Shown here one piece after another: positions 17,830 to 27,159 of a DNA stretch of 64,000 nucleotides. Under the pieces are notes generated by a model, which saw only the letters and a program-made list of their open reading frames with translations, was not told the DNA's origin and made no database searches. The first letter of the stretch is position 1; every line of letters begins with the position of its first letter. The DNA comes from P52-10 sp041397365. Lineage in GTDB: Bacteria; Pseudomonadota; Alphaproteobacteria; Rhizobiales; Xanthobacteraceae. The DNA lies in the NCBI GenBank assembly GCA_041397365.1, contig JAWKWT010000001.1:186001-250000 (forward strand), in the 5' to 3' direction. A program made the position numbers and the translations under genes.

Positions 17830-18752
17830 ATGAACGCCGATACCAACACACCCTTCCTCAAACGTCTCGAAGCCACCGCGGCCGCGACCGAAAAGCTGCT
17901 GCTCGAACTGCTCACCGACAAGCCGCTGGAGAACGAGATCGAGCGGCCGAAACGGCTGCTCGACGCCATGCGCTATGGCAGCCTCAATGGCGGCAAGCGG
18001 CTGCGGCCGTTCCTCGTGGTCGAAAGCGCGGCGCTGTTCGACGTGCCGAAAGACGCGGCGCTGCTCGCGGGCGCGGCGCTGGAATGCATCCACTGCTATT
18101 CGCTGATCCATGACGATCTGCCGGCGATGGACAATTCCGATCTGCGTCGTGGACGGCCGACCGCGCACAAGGCGTTCGACGACGCCACCGCGATTCTCGC
18201 GGGCGACGCGCTGTTGACGATCGCCTTCGACATCATCACCCGTGACGAAATCCACAAGGACGCCAATGTCCGCCTGCTGCTGACGCGCGCGCTGGCGCGG
18301 CCTCAGGCATCGGCGGCATGGCCGGCGGCCAGATCATGGACCTCGCCGGCGAAGGCCGCTTCGGCGACAAGGTGCCGCCGGATGTCGAGAAGCTTCAGCA
18401 GATGAAGACCGGCGCGCTGCTGCATTTCGGCTGCATCGCAGGTGCCTTGCTCGGCCAGGCATCGAAGCAGGATTACGCCGCGCTAGACGCCTATGGCCGC
18501 GCGCTCGGCGAAGCCTTCCAGATCGCCGACGACCTGCTCGATCTCGAAGGCGATGCGGCGACGCTCGGCAAGCCGGCCGGACAGGACAGCGCGATGGGCA
18601 AGACCACCTTCGTCACGCTGCTCGGCGTCGACGGCGCGAAGCAGCGCCTGAAGAACCTGATCGCGCAGGCCGATTCCGCGCTCGCCGGATTCGGCGCGAG
18701 AGCCGACGTGCTGCGCGCCACCGCGCGGTTCGTGGCCGAACGGCAGAATTAG
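17830..18752 (+). CDS. Polyprenyl diphosphate synthase (farnesyl type), frameshifted
   Basis: Condenses isopentenyl diphosphate with allylic diphosphates for quinone, hopanoid and undecaprenyl precursors. Starts at ATG 17830 (MNADTNTPFLKRLEA). Motifs: NGGKRLRPFL, first Asp-rich DDLPAMDNSDLRRGRPT, GGMAGGQIMDLAGEG and second Asp-rich IADDLLDLEGD, all consistent with IspA-like farnesyl diphosphate synthase. One G appears missing at 18299-18301 (CGCGGCC instead of CGCGGGCC), splitting the gene into two frames; the length of 923 bases fits loss of one base. An xseB gene, often upstream, is absent. Confidence 0.9.
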
Positions 18753-18759
18753 CCCAACG

Positions 18760-19437
18760 ATGACCGGCGACGATCGCGACGCGGACACGCTCAATCGCTT
18801 TCGTCACCTGCCGCGTTCCTTGCGCATCCTGCGCACGCGCCTGCGGCTCGCGGTCGCGATCGTCCTCGGCGTCGCCGCTTTCCTGCTGCTGCCGGGAAAC
18901 ATCCGCACCGTCAGCCGGGCGCTGATCGCGTGGGACATCGCCGTCTCCGTCTATCTGGTCGCGGCTTGTCTCACGATCGCGCGCACGGACGTGGCGACTA
19001 TCCGCCGGCACGCGACCGAATTCGACGACGGACGCTTCGCGGTGCTGGTGCTCACGGCCGCGGCGGCGCTGGCGAGCCTCGGCGCGATCATCGCCGAAAT
19101 CGGCGGCGCGGGCCGGGACGCTTGGCAGATCGCGCTGGTGGTTGCGACCATCACGCTGTCATGGACGCTGATCCACACCACCTTCGCGCTTCACTACGCG
19201 CACGACTACTACCGCACCAGCAAGCCGGGCGGGCTGGTGTTTCCGGACGAGGACCGGCCGGACTATTGGGACTTCGTCTATTTCTCGTTCGTGATCGGCA
19301 TGACCGCGCAGGTCTCCGATGTCGGGATTTCCGACCGGATCATCCGCCGCACGGCGACGGCGCATGGCGTCGTGTCGTTTGTGTTCAACACCACGCTGCT
19401 GGCGCTGACGGTGAACCTCGCCGCCAGCGCGCTTTAG
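18760..19437 (+). CDS. DUF1345 membrane protein
   Basis: 225-residue inner-membrane protein of the DUF1345 family, function unknown. About five to six hydrophobic segments are visible (LRLAVAIVLGVAAFLLLPG, LIAWDIAVSVYLVAACLTI, VLVLTAAAALASLGAIIAEI, ALVVATITLSWTLIHTTFAL, and the C-terminal GVVSFVFNTTLLALTVNL). The conserved polar part DYWDFVYFSFVIGMTAQVSD is diagnostic. It follows the prenyl synthase by seven bases, probably in one operon. The TAG stop sits exactly at the edge of a RIME-like repeat. Confidence 0.88.
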   Translation: MTGDDRDADTLNRFRHLPRSLRILRTRLRLAVAIVLGVAAFLLLPGNIRTVSRALIAWDIAVSVYLVAACLTIARTDVATIRRHATEFDDGRFAVLVLTAAAALASLGAIIAEIGGAGRDAWQIALVVATITLSWTLIHTTFALHYAHDYYRTSKPGGLVFPDEDRPDYWDFVYFSFVIGMTAQVSDVGISDRIIRRTATAHGVVSFVFNTTLLALTVNLAASAL

Positions 19438-19505
19438 AGCATGATCCCGAAAAGTGGAAACCGGTTTGCGCTGCGCGGCCCTTCGGGTCGGAAAAGATCA
19501 TGCTC
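19437..19505. repeat. RIME-like palindromic repeat, copy 2 (long form)
   Basis: GAGCATGATCCCGAAAAGTG begins the element and AAAAGATCATGCTC ends it, with a GC-rich inner segment (CTGCGCGGCCCTTCGGGTCG) absent from the short copies. The stop codon of the DUF1345 gene (TAG, 19435-19437) is formed at its left border. Confidence 0.88.
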
Positions 19506-19533
19506 TAACAAAAAAGATCAACAGCGCCCGCCC

Positions 19534-20811
19534 TTACTCCGCCGCGGTCTGCCGGCCCGCGCCGAAGCGGTGATCGATATATTGGATCACCATCTCCTTG
19601 AAGTCGGAGGCGATCGTCGGACCGCGCAGCGTGCGGAATTTCTTGCCGTCGACGAACACGGGCGCGGCCGGCGATTCGCCGGTGCCCGGCAGCGAGATGC
19701 CGATATCGGCGTGCTTGGATTCGCCGGGGCCGTTGACGATGCAGCCCATCACCGCGACGTTGAGCGTCTCGACGCCCGGATATTTCGACTTCCAGCTCGG
19801 CATCTCGTCGCGGATGAACGATTGGATCTCGCCGGCCAGTTCCTGGAACACGGTCGAGGTGGTGCGGCCGCAGCCTGGGCACGCGGCCACCAGCGGCACG
19901 AAGGTGCGGAAGCCCATCGTCTGAAGAATTTCCTGGCCGACCTGCACTTCGAGCGTGCGGTCGCCGCCCGGCTCCGGCGTCAGCGACACGCGGATCGTGT
20001 CGCCGATGCCTTCCTGGAGCAGCACGCCGAGCGCGGCCGAGGAGGCGACGATGCCCTTCGAGCCCATGCCGGCTTCGGTGAGGCCGAGATGGATCGTGTA
20101 GTCGCAACGCTTCGCCAGATCGCGATAGACCGCGATCAGATCCTGCACCGCTGAAATCTTCGCCGACAGGATGATCTTGTCGCGGCCGAGGCCGATCTCC
20201 TCGGCGCGCTGCGCCGAGGTCAGCGCCGACTGCACCATCGCCTCGCGCATCACTGCGCGCGCATCCTTCGGAGTCGCGGAGGCCGCGTTCTCGTCCATCA
20301 GCTTGGCCAGAAGCTCCTGATCGAGCGAGCCCCAATTCGCGCCGATGCGCACCGTCTTGTTGTACTTGATCGCCATTTCGACGATCGAGGAGAACTGCGT
20401 GTCGCGCTTGTCCTTGAAGCCGACATTGCCGGGATTGATGCGGTACTTGGCCAGCGCCTCGGCGCAGGCCGGATGATCGGCGAGCAGCTTGTGGCCGATA
20501 TAGTGAAAGTCGCCGACCAGCGGCACGTCGATGCCGCGCTTGTCGAGACCGTCGCGGATATGCGGCACGGCGGCGGCGGCTTCGTCGCGGTCAACCGTGA
20601 TGCGCACCAGTTCGGAGCCGGCGCGGGCAAGCGCCGCGACCTGGGCGATGGTGCCCTGCACGTCGGCGGTGTCGGTGTTGGTCATCGACTGCACGACGAT
20701 CGGCGCGCCGCCACCCACCTTCACATTGCCGACCATGACCGGCACGCTGACGCGGCGCGGGCTAGGCCCGGCGACATCGACATCGGCGGCGATATTGGCG
20801 ATCTGGTTCAT
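19534..20811 (-). CDS. ispG: 4-hydroxy-3-methylbut-2-enyl diphosphate synthase
   Basis: Penultimate enzyme of the methylerythritol phosphate pathway; reductively opens the cyclic diphosphate using a [4Fe-4S] cluster. 425 residues. The N-terminal TIM-barrel domain starts with RRVSVPVMVGNVKVGGGAPI and VQSMTNTDT. The C-terminal cluster domain has VACPGCGRTTST and AVMGCIVNGPGESKHAD with three cysteine ligands. The product feeds the prenyl synthase encoded upstream at 17.8 kb, although the two genes are on opposite strands. Confidence 0.97.
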   Translation of the reverse strand: MNQIANIAADVDVAGPSPRRVSVPVMVGNVKVGGGAPIVVQSMTNTDTADVQGTIAQVAALARAGSELVRITVDRDEAAAAVPHIRDGLDKRGIDVPLVGDFHYIGHKLLADHPACAEALAKYRINPGNVGFKDKRDTQFSSIVEMAIKYNKTVRIGANWGSLDQELLAKLMDENAASATPKDARAVMREAMVQSALTSAQRAEEIGLGRDKIILSAKISAVQDLIAVYRDLAKRCDYTIHLGLTEAGMGSKGIVASSAALGVLLQEGIGDTIRVSLTPEPGGDRTLEVQVGQEILQTMGFRTFVPLVAACPGCGRTTSTVFQELAGEIQSFIRDEMPSWKSKYPGVETLNVAVMGCIVNGPGESKHADIGISLPGTGESPAAPVFVDGKKFRTLRGPTIASDFKEMVIQYIDHRFGAGRQTAAE

Positions 20812-20973
20812 CGACGATTCCTGAGGCTGATTGCGGCCTGAATATCAGGTCTTTATGACGATCTTCAATAACGATCGGTTCAAGGCAGGCCAGCGCGGGG
20901 CGCGATTCCGGCGTGAATCGACGGTTAACGGTCCGATTTCGCCGGTTCCGCGACCTGCGTCACAGAACTTTCA

Positions 20974-21896
20974 TCAAGCGGGACCCGATTTTCCGGGCCT
21001 GTTCACCAGATAGAGGCCCGCCACCACGAACGCCACTGCGACCGCGAACGCCACCGTGATCGGCTCGTTCAGCACAAGATGGCCGGCGGCGACGCCGAAC
21101 AGCGGGGTAATGAAGGTGAAGGCGCTGAGCTTGCTGGCCGGATAGGTCTTCATCAGCGCGTACCAGAGCAGGAAGGTGATCCCCACCACCCAGACGGTCT
21201 GGTAGGTCAGCGAGCCGATCGCCAGCGGCCCGGAATTCCAATCATCGTCTCGCCCGCGACCAGCGATCCGAGCGCGAGCAGCGGCGCGGACACGCCGGTC
21301 TGATAGATCAGCGTCTTCTCGGCGGGCGCGCTCGAAAGCCGGCTCATCTTGAAGATCATCGTCGTCGCGCCCCAGAGCACGGCCGCGCTCAGCATCAGCG
21401 CATCGCCCAGCAGCACCGTCGCATCGACATCGGCCTGCGGCACGCCCATGGCGATGACGATGCCGCCGAACGCCAGCGCAAGCCCGATCCACTGATCGGG
21501 GCGCAGTTTCTCGCCGAGAAAATTCACCGCCCCGAAGGCGACGAAAAACGGCGCGGCGTACATGAAGATCACGGCGCGGCTCGCGGTCGTGTGCAAAAGG
21601 CCGTAAAAAATCAGCACGAATTCGAGCGCGAATACCGCGCCCATCAACAGCCCGGCGCGCAGCGTGCCGTCGCGCTCGAACAGCGAAACGCCGCGCCAAT
21701 AGGACACGATCAGAATGACCATGAGGCCGCCGACCGAGCGCACCGTCGCCTGCATCATCGGCGGCACCTCGGGCAGCGCCAGCTTCACCATCACATTGTT
21801 GACGCCCCAGCTCAGGCACAGCAGCAACATCACGGCGACCGCAAGCGGACTCAGCGGTTGCGTGGCCGGGCTGGCGACCTGAGGGGTCGTGGTCAT
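20974..21896 (-). CDS. DMT (EamA) family transporter, frameshifted
   Basis: About 307 residues with ten hydrophobic segments in two EamA repeats. N-terminal part: LAVAVMLLLCLSWGVNNVMV, LEFVLIFYGLLHTTASRAVI, FFVAFGAVNFLGEKLRPDQW; C-terminal part: PLAIGSLTYQTVWVVGITFL, FTFITPLFGVAAGHLVLNE, FAVAVAFVVAGLYLVNR. The frame changes near 21239-21244, between VAGETMI and DWNSGPLAIGS; 923 bases fits the loss of one base. It starts 21 bases after zur on the same strand and may be co-transcribed with it. Substrate unknown. Confidence 0.85.
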
Positions 21897-21917
21897 GGAG
21901 CTCTGGTCATGGGACGG

Positions 21918-22442
21918 TCAGGCGGCCTTGCTGCAATTCGCGCAAGTCCCGGTCATCTCCACCACGGTCATGCGCGGCACGAATCCGTTCGCGCGCGCGC
22001 TCTGCATCAATTGCTCGGTGATGTTGGCGGTCGCGACTTCGCCGACCGCGCCGCATTTCTCGCAGATCAGGAAGGCCACCGACGCCGAACTGTCGTGATT
22101 GTGCGCGCAGGCCAGGAACGCATTGCGGCTTTCGATCCGGTGGACCAGCCCCTGCTCCATCAGAAAATCGAGCGCGCGATAGACCGTGATTGGCGCGGGC
22201 CGCGCCATCCGCTTCGCCAGCACCTCGATCACGTCATACGCGCCGAGCGGACGGTGCGAGGCGAGCAGCGCCTCCAGCACATGGCGGCGCACCGGCGTAA
22301 ACCGCTGGCCGCGCTGCGCGCAAACCGTCTCCGCATGCGCGATCGCGTCGGCGGCGCAGCGCTCATGATCGTGGCCGGGCTCGGGAAAGACCGGGTGGGC
22401 ATGGGAGTGGGTTCGGGTGTGGGGCGACCGGGAATTGGACAT
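21918..22442 (-). CDS. zur: Fur-family transcriptional regulator, Zur type
   Basis: Zinc-sensing repressor of the Fur superfamily, 174 residues. A His-rich N-terminus (HTRTHSHAHP, GHDHE) precedes the winged helix (RFTPVRRHVLEALLASHRPLGAYDVI, APITVYRALDFLMEQGLVHRI). The metal sites appear in FLACAHNHD, ICEKCGAVGE and GTCANCSKAA; the two CxxC pairs are the structural zinc site of Zur. Assignment to Zur rather than Fur rests on the cysteines and overall pattern. Known Zur targets such as znuABC are not in the window. Confidence 0.85.
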   Translation of the reverse strand: MSNSRSPHTRTHSHAHPVFPEPGHDHERCAADAIAHAETVCAQRGQRFTPVRRHVLEALLASHRPLGAYDVIEVLAKRMARPAPITVYRALDFLMEQGLVHRIESRNAFLACAHNHDSSASVAFLICEKCGAVGEVATANITEQLMQSARANGFVPRMTVVEMTGTCANCSKAA

Positions 22443-22533
22443 CTGGCAGATTTCGCCTCCCGAACCCGAGGTTTCAAGGTTTTGTAACGCGAACAGGCGC
22501 GCGGATACCGCCTATAGTGCCTTTGCCGGCGCG

Positions 22534-22580
22534 TTTGCGCAAATATTGTGCTTTGCAGCATTTGATATTGCAATGCAATA
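22534..22580. promoter_or_regulatory. Cluster of palindromes between zur and the patatin gene
   Basis: Three elements lie close together: TTTGCGCAAA (22534-22543), TGCTTTGCAGCA (22549-22560, containing TTGCAGC) and TATTGCA-A-TGCAATA (22566-22580). They sit between two divergent starts. They do not resemble the AT-rich Zur box I know from Agrobacterium and look more like TGC/GCA-rich PhaR sites. Confidence 0.45.
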
Positions 22581-22633
22581 ATTCAACCCTAGATGACTGC
22601 GGTTGATGGACACATGTTGCCAGTGAGGCACCT

Positions 22634-23740
22634 TTGCCGAGTCTGAAATCATATCTCGACGGCCTGGCGAACCTGCATCGCGACGCGACGCGCGCGAAAG
22701 CCGGGACCGGCCGGAAGAAAGTCAATCTGGCGCTTCAGGGCGGCGGCGCGCATGGCGCGTTCACCTGGGGCGTGCTGGACCACCTGCTCGCCGACGAGCG
22801 GCTGGAGATCGTCGGCATGTCCGGCGCATCCGCAGGCGCGATGAACGCCGTGATGGCGGCCGACGGCCTTGCGCGCGGAGGCCGCGAGGAAGCACGGCAG
22901 CGGCTCGCCGCATTCTGGCGGGCGGCCAGCGCCGGCGGCGACCTGCCGCCGCTGCAACGCGCCGTCACCGACCGGCTGTTCTCGCTGCTGCCCTTCGCGA
23001 CGACGCCGATGCAGCGCTGGTTCGAGGCGATGTCGCAGCATTTCTCGCCCTACGAACTCAATCCGCTCAACATCAATCCGCTGCGCGACCTGATCGACCG
23101 CTTCGTCGATTTCGAGGCGGTGCGGGCCAGCGAGCTGGATTTGTTCATTTCAGCCACCAACGTCCACACCGGCCGCACCCACATCTTTCCGCGCGAGAAG
23201 ATCGACGCCGATGCGGTGATGGCGTCGGCCGCGCTGCCGCTTTTGTTCCGCGCGGTCGAGATCGACGGCGTGCCGCATTGGGACGGCGGCTATATGAGCA
23301 ATCCGCCGATGTTTCCGTTCCTGCAAACCTCGGCGGCCGACGACCTGATCGTGGTGCAGATCAATCCGGTGCAGCGGGACACGACGCCGCGCTCCTCCGC
23401 CGAGATCGTCAACCGCCTGAACGAAATCACCTTCAATTCGGCGCTGATTTCGGAAATGCGCACCGTCGATTTCGTCAACCGGCTGATCGACGAGGGCCAC
23501 CTGCCGGAGGGCTCCGGCAGCAACTGTTTCCGGCGGCTCAACATCCACCGCATCCATCTCGGCGGATTGGGCACGCGCCTCAGCGGCTCCAGCAAGCTCA
23601 AGACCGATTTCGAGTTCCTCGAACTGTTGAAGCGCGCCGGCCAGAGGGCCGCCCGCAGGTTTCTGGAGCAGCATTTCGACGCCATCGGTGTCCGCTCCAG
23701 CATCGATGTCGCCGCGGAATCGCAGGTGGAATGGGCCTGA
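22634..23740 (+). CDS. Patatin-like phospholipase family protein
   Basis: 368-residue serine hydrolase of the patatin family. The oxyanion hole GGGAHGAF, the nucleophile elbow GMSGASAGAMN and the Asp of the dyad in HWDGGYMSNPP are all present, so it is probably active on lipids or related esters. No signal peptide or membrane anchor is seen, suggesting a cytoplasmic location. The start is a TTG. The upstream region carries several TGC/GCA palindromes shared with PHA genes, raising the possibility of regulation with carbon storage. Confidence 0.9.
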   Translation: MPSLKSYLDGLANLHRDATRAKAGTGRKKVNLALQGGGAHGAFTWGVLDHLLADERLEIVGMSGASAGAMNAVMAADGLARGGREEARQRLAAFWRAASAGGDLPPLQRAVTDRLFSLLPFATTPMQRWFEAMSQHFSPYELNPLNINPLRDLIDRFVDFEAVRASELDLFISATNVHTGRTHIFPREKIDADAVMASAALPLLFRAVEIDGVPHWDGGYMSNPPMFPFLQTSAADDLIVVQINPVQRDTTPRSSAEIVNRLNEITFNSALISEMRTVDFVNRLIDEGHLPEGSGSNCFRRLNIHRIHLGGLGTRLSGSSKLKTDFEFLELLKRAGQRAARRFLEQHFDAIGVRSSIDVAAESQVEWA

Positions 23741-23776
23741 CGCAGCCCCCCTTGCGTCGCGCCGTCGTTTGGAACC

Positions 23777-23795
23777 GCTGCGATTGCAGCGCAGC
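23777..23795. promoter_or_regulatory. TTGCAGC inverted repeat upstream of the marR operon
   Basis: GCTGCG-ATTGCAG-CGCAGC is a 6-bp inverted repeat with a 7-base centre. It contains TTGCAGCGCAGC, the same 12 bases as in the phaR leader at 13047. It lies about 105 bases before the MarR start. Confidence 0.4.
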
Positions 23796-23898
23796 ATATT
23801 TTTCATGCATGCACGAATCGCAGGCAACCTCCGCGCTAACAACAATATGCAATTTCGTAAGCTAGCTTATCGTATCCGAGGTTTACGGATTCGAGAGC

Positions 23899-24381
23899 AT
23901 GCTGGCACGAAACCCCGATCTTCATTTCATGTTCGCTCTGGCCGATTTGCAGCGCGCGGTGCGCGCCTATGCGGACCAGAAAGTCGCCCCTTACGGCATC
24001 ACCCGCGCGCAATGGGCGGTGCTGGCCAAGCTCGTCCGCGAGGAGGGCCTGCAACAGGCGACGCTCGCCAAGCTGCTGGCGATCCGGCCCATCACCCTGA
24101 CGCGGCTGGTCGACCGCCTTTGCGCCGCCGGCCTGGTGGAGCGCCGCGCGGACGCCAACGACCGCCGCGCCAACCGCCTCTATCTCACCGAGACCGCGCG
24201 CCCGCTGATGGCTGAACTCAGGGCGTTGCGCGAGGAGATCAACCAAACGGCGCTGGCGCATCTGAAGCCGGGCGAGACCGACCGGTTCCTGGCGCAGCTC
24301 GAACTCATCAAGACCAATGTGCGGACCGCCTACAGCGCCGGCTGCAAGGCGCGCAAGCCGACGGAGCGCCACGATGGCTGA
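23899..24381 (+). CDS. MarR-family transcriptional regulator
   Basis: 160-residue winged-helix regulator, first gene of an efflux operon. The wHTH is visible: ITRAQWAVLAKLVREEGLQQ, TLAKLLAIRPITLTRLVDRL and the wing VERRADANDRRANRLYLTETA. MarR proteins usually repress their own operon and are released by a phenolic or drug-like ligand. It overlaps the next gene (emrA-like) by eight bases, showing tight coupling. Confidence 0.92.
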   Translation: MLARNPDLHFMFALADLQRAVRAYADQKVAPYGITRAQWAVLAKLVREEGLQQATLAKLLAIRPITLTRLVDRLCAAGLVERRADANDRRANRLYLTETARPLMAELRALREEINQTALAHLKPGETDRFLAQLELIKTNVRTAYSAGCKARKPTERHDG

Positions 24382-25510
24382 GCCGGTGCTGAAATTTCCG
24401 GGCGAGACCGCTCCCGCCGCCGAGTCCCGCAAACTGTCGTTCGGGCAGCGTCTGCGCAAGGGCCGCAGATTTCTGCTGCTGGTGGTCATTCCTCTGATCG
24501 CGGCCATCGCCATCCTCGCCGTCTATCTCTCCGGCGGCCGCTACATGACGACCGACAACGCCTATATCGGTGCGCAGAAAGTGCTGGTGACGCCGGATAT
24601 CTCCGGCAAGATCAGCCAGGTGGTGGTCCGCGAGGGCCAGCGCGTCGCCGTTGGCGACATCCTGTTCGAGATCGATCCGGAGCCGTTCCGCCTCGCCGTG
24701 CTTCAGGCCGAGGCGCGGCTCGCCAGCGTCAGCACCGACCACGCCAATCTCCTGACCAACGACAAATCGCTGACGCGGATGATCCAGCTGGCGGAGAAGA
24801 CCACCGACATCCGCCGGCAGGATGTCGAGCGCAAGACCACCTTGATGACCAACCGCAGCGGCTCGCAATTCGACCTCGACGGTTCGAACGCGCAATACGT
24901 CGCGGCGCAGACGCAGGTCGAGCAGCTGCGCCAGCAGCAGGCGGGCATCCGCAATCAATTGCTCGGCGATGCGGCGCTGCCGCTGGAGAAGTTTCCGCCC
25001 TATCTGCAAGCCATGGCGGCGCTCGACCAGGCCAGGCGCGACCTCAACCACACCACCGTGCGCGCGCCGCTCGCCGGCAACGCCACACAGGTCGACAACA
25101 TCCAGATCGGCCGTTACGTCAACGCCGGAACGCCGGTGCTGAGCGTGATCGACGACCTCCATCCCTGGGTCGACGCCAATCCGAAGGAAACCGACTTCAC
25201 CTACGTCACGCTCGGACAGAAGGTGACGGTGATCGTCGATGCGTTCCCGAACCACGTCTTCAACGGCCGCATCACCTCGCTCAGCCCCGGCACCGGCGCG
25301 CAATTTGCGATCCTGCCGCCGCAGAACGCCACCGGCAACTGGGTGAAGGTGGTGCAGCGCGTGCCGATCCGCATTTCGTTCGATCCGGACGAGAACACGC
25401 AGAAGCTTCGCGCCGGCATGAGCGCCTATGTCTCCGTCGACACCGGCCGCAGCCGCTCGCTGATGGCCCTGCTCGGGCTGTCCGCGCCCGCGCAAGAATC
25501 GCCGAAATGA
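24374..25510 (+). CDS. EmrA-like membrane fusion protein (HlyD family)
   Basis: Periplasmic adaptor of a tripartite multidrug pump. 378 residues from MAEPVLKFPGE at 24374; an in-frame upstream start at 24317 lies inside marR. One N-terminal membrane anchor (FLLLVVIPLIAAIAILAVYL) is followed by the lipoyl half YMTTDNAYIGAQKVLVTPDI and VREGQRVAVGDILFEIDPEP, a coiled-coil hairpin (about residues 110-210), the second lipoyl half RRDLNHTTVRAPLAGNATQV and a barrel domain. It works with the DHA2 transporter encoded next. Confidence 0.93.
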   Translation: MAEPVLKFPGETAPAAESRKLSFGQRLRKGRRFLLLVVIPLIAAIAILAVYLSGGRYMTTDNAYIGAQKVLVTPDISGKISQVVVREGQRVAVGDILFEIDPEPFRLAVLQAEARLASVSTDHANLLTNDKSLTRMIQLAEKTTDIRRQDVERKTTLMTNRSGSQFDLDGSNAQYVAAQTQVEQLRQQQAGIRNQLLGDAALPLEKFPPYLQAMAALDQARRDLNHTTVRAPLAGNATQVDNIQIGRYVNAGTPVLSVIDDLHPWVDANPKETDFTYVTLGQKVTVIVDAFPNHVFNGRITSLSPGTGAQFAILPPQNATGNWVKVVQRVPIRISFDPDENTQKLRAGMSAYVSVDTGRSRSLMALLGLSAPAQESPK

Positions 25511-27093
25511 GCATCCTCGCCACCCCGTCGAATGTCGCCGGGCCACGACGTTTGATCGTCGTGACCTGCGCGATGGCGGGGTCGGTGATGCAGACGCTGG
25601 ATTCGACCATCGCCAATGTGGCGCTGCCGTTCATGCAGGGCTCGCTGTCGGCCTCGCTCGATCAGGTCAACTGGGTGCTGACCTCCTACATCGTCGCCGC
25701 GGCGATCATGACGACGCCGGTCGGCTGGCTCGCCGCGCGCTTCGGGCGCAAGCGGCTGTTCGTCGCCTGCACCTCGACCTTCACGCTCGCCTCGGTGATG
25801 TGCGGCCTGTCGCAGGACCTGACGCAGCTCGTGATGTTCCGCCTGATCCAGGGCGCTGCGGGCGCCGCGCTGATTCCGCTGTCGCAGGCGCTCGTCATCG
25901 ACCTCTATCCGCCGCATGAGCAGCCCAAGGCGCAATCGATCTTCGGCATGGGCATCATGCTCGGCCCGATCATGGGACCGACGCTCGGCGCGTGGCTGAC
26001 CGATCAATATTCCTGGCACTGGGTGTTCCTGGTCAACGTTCCGTTCGGACTGATCGCGACGGCGGGGCTGCTCGTGTTCATGGAAGAATCGCCGCCGAAC
26101 ACGAAACTGAAATTCGACTGGTTCGGCTTCGCGGCGCTCGCGACCGGCATCGGCGCGCTGCAACTCGCACTGGACCGTGGCGAACAGGTCGGCTGGTTCG
26201 AGTCGGGCGAAATCATCGCCTACGTGATCGTCTCGATCTTCGGCGTCTATTATTTCCTCGCGCATTCGCTGACGACGCCGGAGCCGTTCATCCGCTTCGA
26301 TCTGTTCAAGGACCGCAACTACACCTCGGCGACGGTCTTCATGGCGGTGATGGCCGTCGTGCTGTTCTCGACGATGGCGCTGGTCTCGCCCTTCCTGCAA
26401 CATGTCGGCGGCCATCCGGTGATGTCCGCCGGCATGATCCTGTCGTCGCGCGGCGTCGGCACGTTTTTCGCGATGATGACGATCCGCTCGTCGATGCGCT
26501 ATATCGAGGCGCGGACGACGATGATGGTCGGCCTCACGCTGACCGCCTTCACGCTGTATCTGATGTCGCTGTTCACCGACCAGACGTCGGCAAGCACCAT
26601 CTTCATGGTCGGCGCGTTTCAGGGCTTCGCCTTCGGCATGGTGTTCGTCTCGGTGAACACGGTCGCGTTCCTGACGTTGCCGAACACGCTGCGCACCTAC
26701 GGCTCGTCGTTCCAGACGCTGATCCGTAACATCTCCAGCTCGTTCGGGATCTCGATCATGATCTCGCAACTATCGGAGGGCGCGCGCCGCTCGCGCGCGG
26801 AGCTTGGCGACTTCATCAATCCGTTCAACGACGCGCTGAAGATGCCCGACGTCGCCAACGTCATCAACATGCAGACCGATTCGGGCCGCGCGCTGGTCGA
26901 TCAGATTTTGAACATGCAGGCGCTCATCATCGCCCATGCGAACGACTTCCGCATGCTGACCTTCTTCGCGCTCGCCACCGTCCCGGTCGCCTTCATCATC
27001 GGCAGGACCAAAAAGACCTTCCGCGAGAAGACCATGCGCCCGCCGGCCACCCCGCCGCCGCCTCCAAAGCCGCAGGGAGAGCCGGCGGAATAG
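25507..27093 (+). CDS. EmrB/QacA-type DHA2 family MFS multidrug transporter
   Basis: 528-residue proton-driven exporter with about fourteen hydrophobic segments. Family features include TLDSTIANVALPFMQGSLSA, WVLTSYIVAAAIMTTPVGWL, the GRKR loop (ARFGRKRLFVACT) and MGIMLGPIMGPTLGAWLTDQ. The start overlaps the end of the emrA-like gene (ATGA), so pump and adaptor are made together. The Pro-rich C-terminus (PPATPPPPPKPQGEPAE) is unusual but not unknown. Drug specificity cannot be read from sequence. Confidence 0.94.
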   Translation: MSILATPSNVAGPRRLIVVTCAMAGSVMQTLDSTIANVALPFMQGSLSASLDQVNWVLTSYIVAAAIMTTPVGWLAARFGRKRLFVACTSTFTLASVMCGLSQDLTQLVMFRLIQGAAGAALIPLSQALVIDLYPPHEQPKAQSIFGMGIMLGPIMGPTLGAWLTDQYSWHWVFLVNVPFGLIATAGLLVFMEESPPNTKLKFDWFGFAALATGIGALQLALDRGEQVGWFESGEIIAYVIVSIFGVYYFLAHSLTTPEPFIRFDLFKDRNYTSATVFMAVMAVVLFSTMALVSPFLQHVGGHPVMSAGMILSSRGVGTFFAMMTIRSSMRYIEARTTMMVGLTLTAFTLYLMSLFTDQTSASTIFMVGAFQGFAFGMVFVSVNTVAFLTLPNTLRTYGSSFQTLIRNISSSFGISIMISQLSEGARRSRAELGDFINPFNDALKMPDVANVINMQTDSGRALVDQILNMQALIIAHANDFRMLTFFALATVPVAFIIGRTKKTFREKTMRPPATPPPPPKPQGEPAE

Positions 27094-27159
27094 ACGCCGG
27101 CCCGGCGCGATTCGCCGGAACGCGGTCGCTCCTCCTCCGTTGTCCCGCCAGCAACGGAG

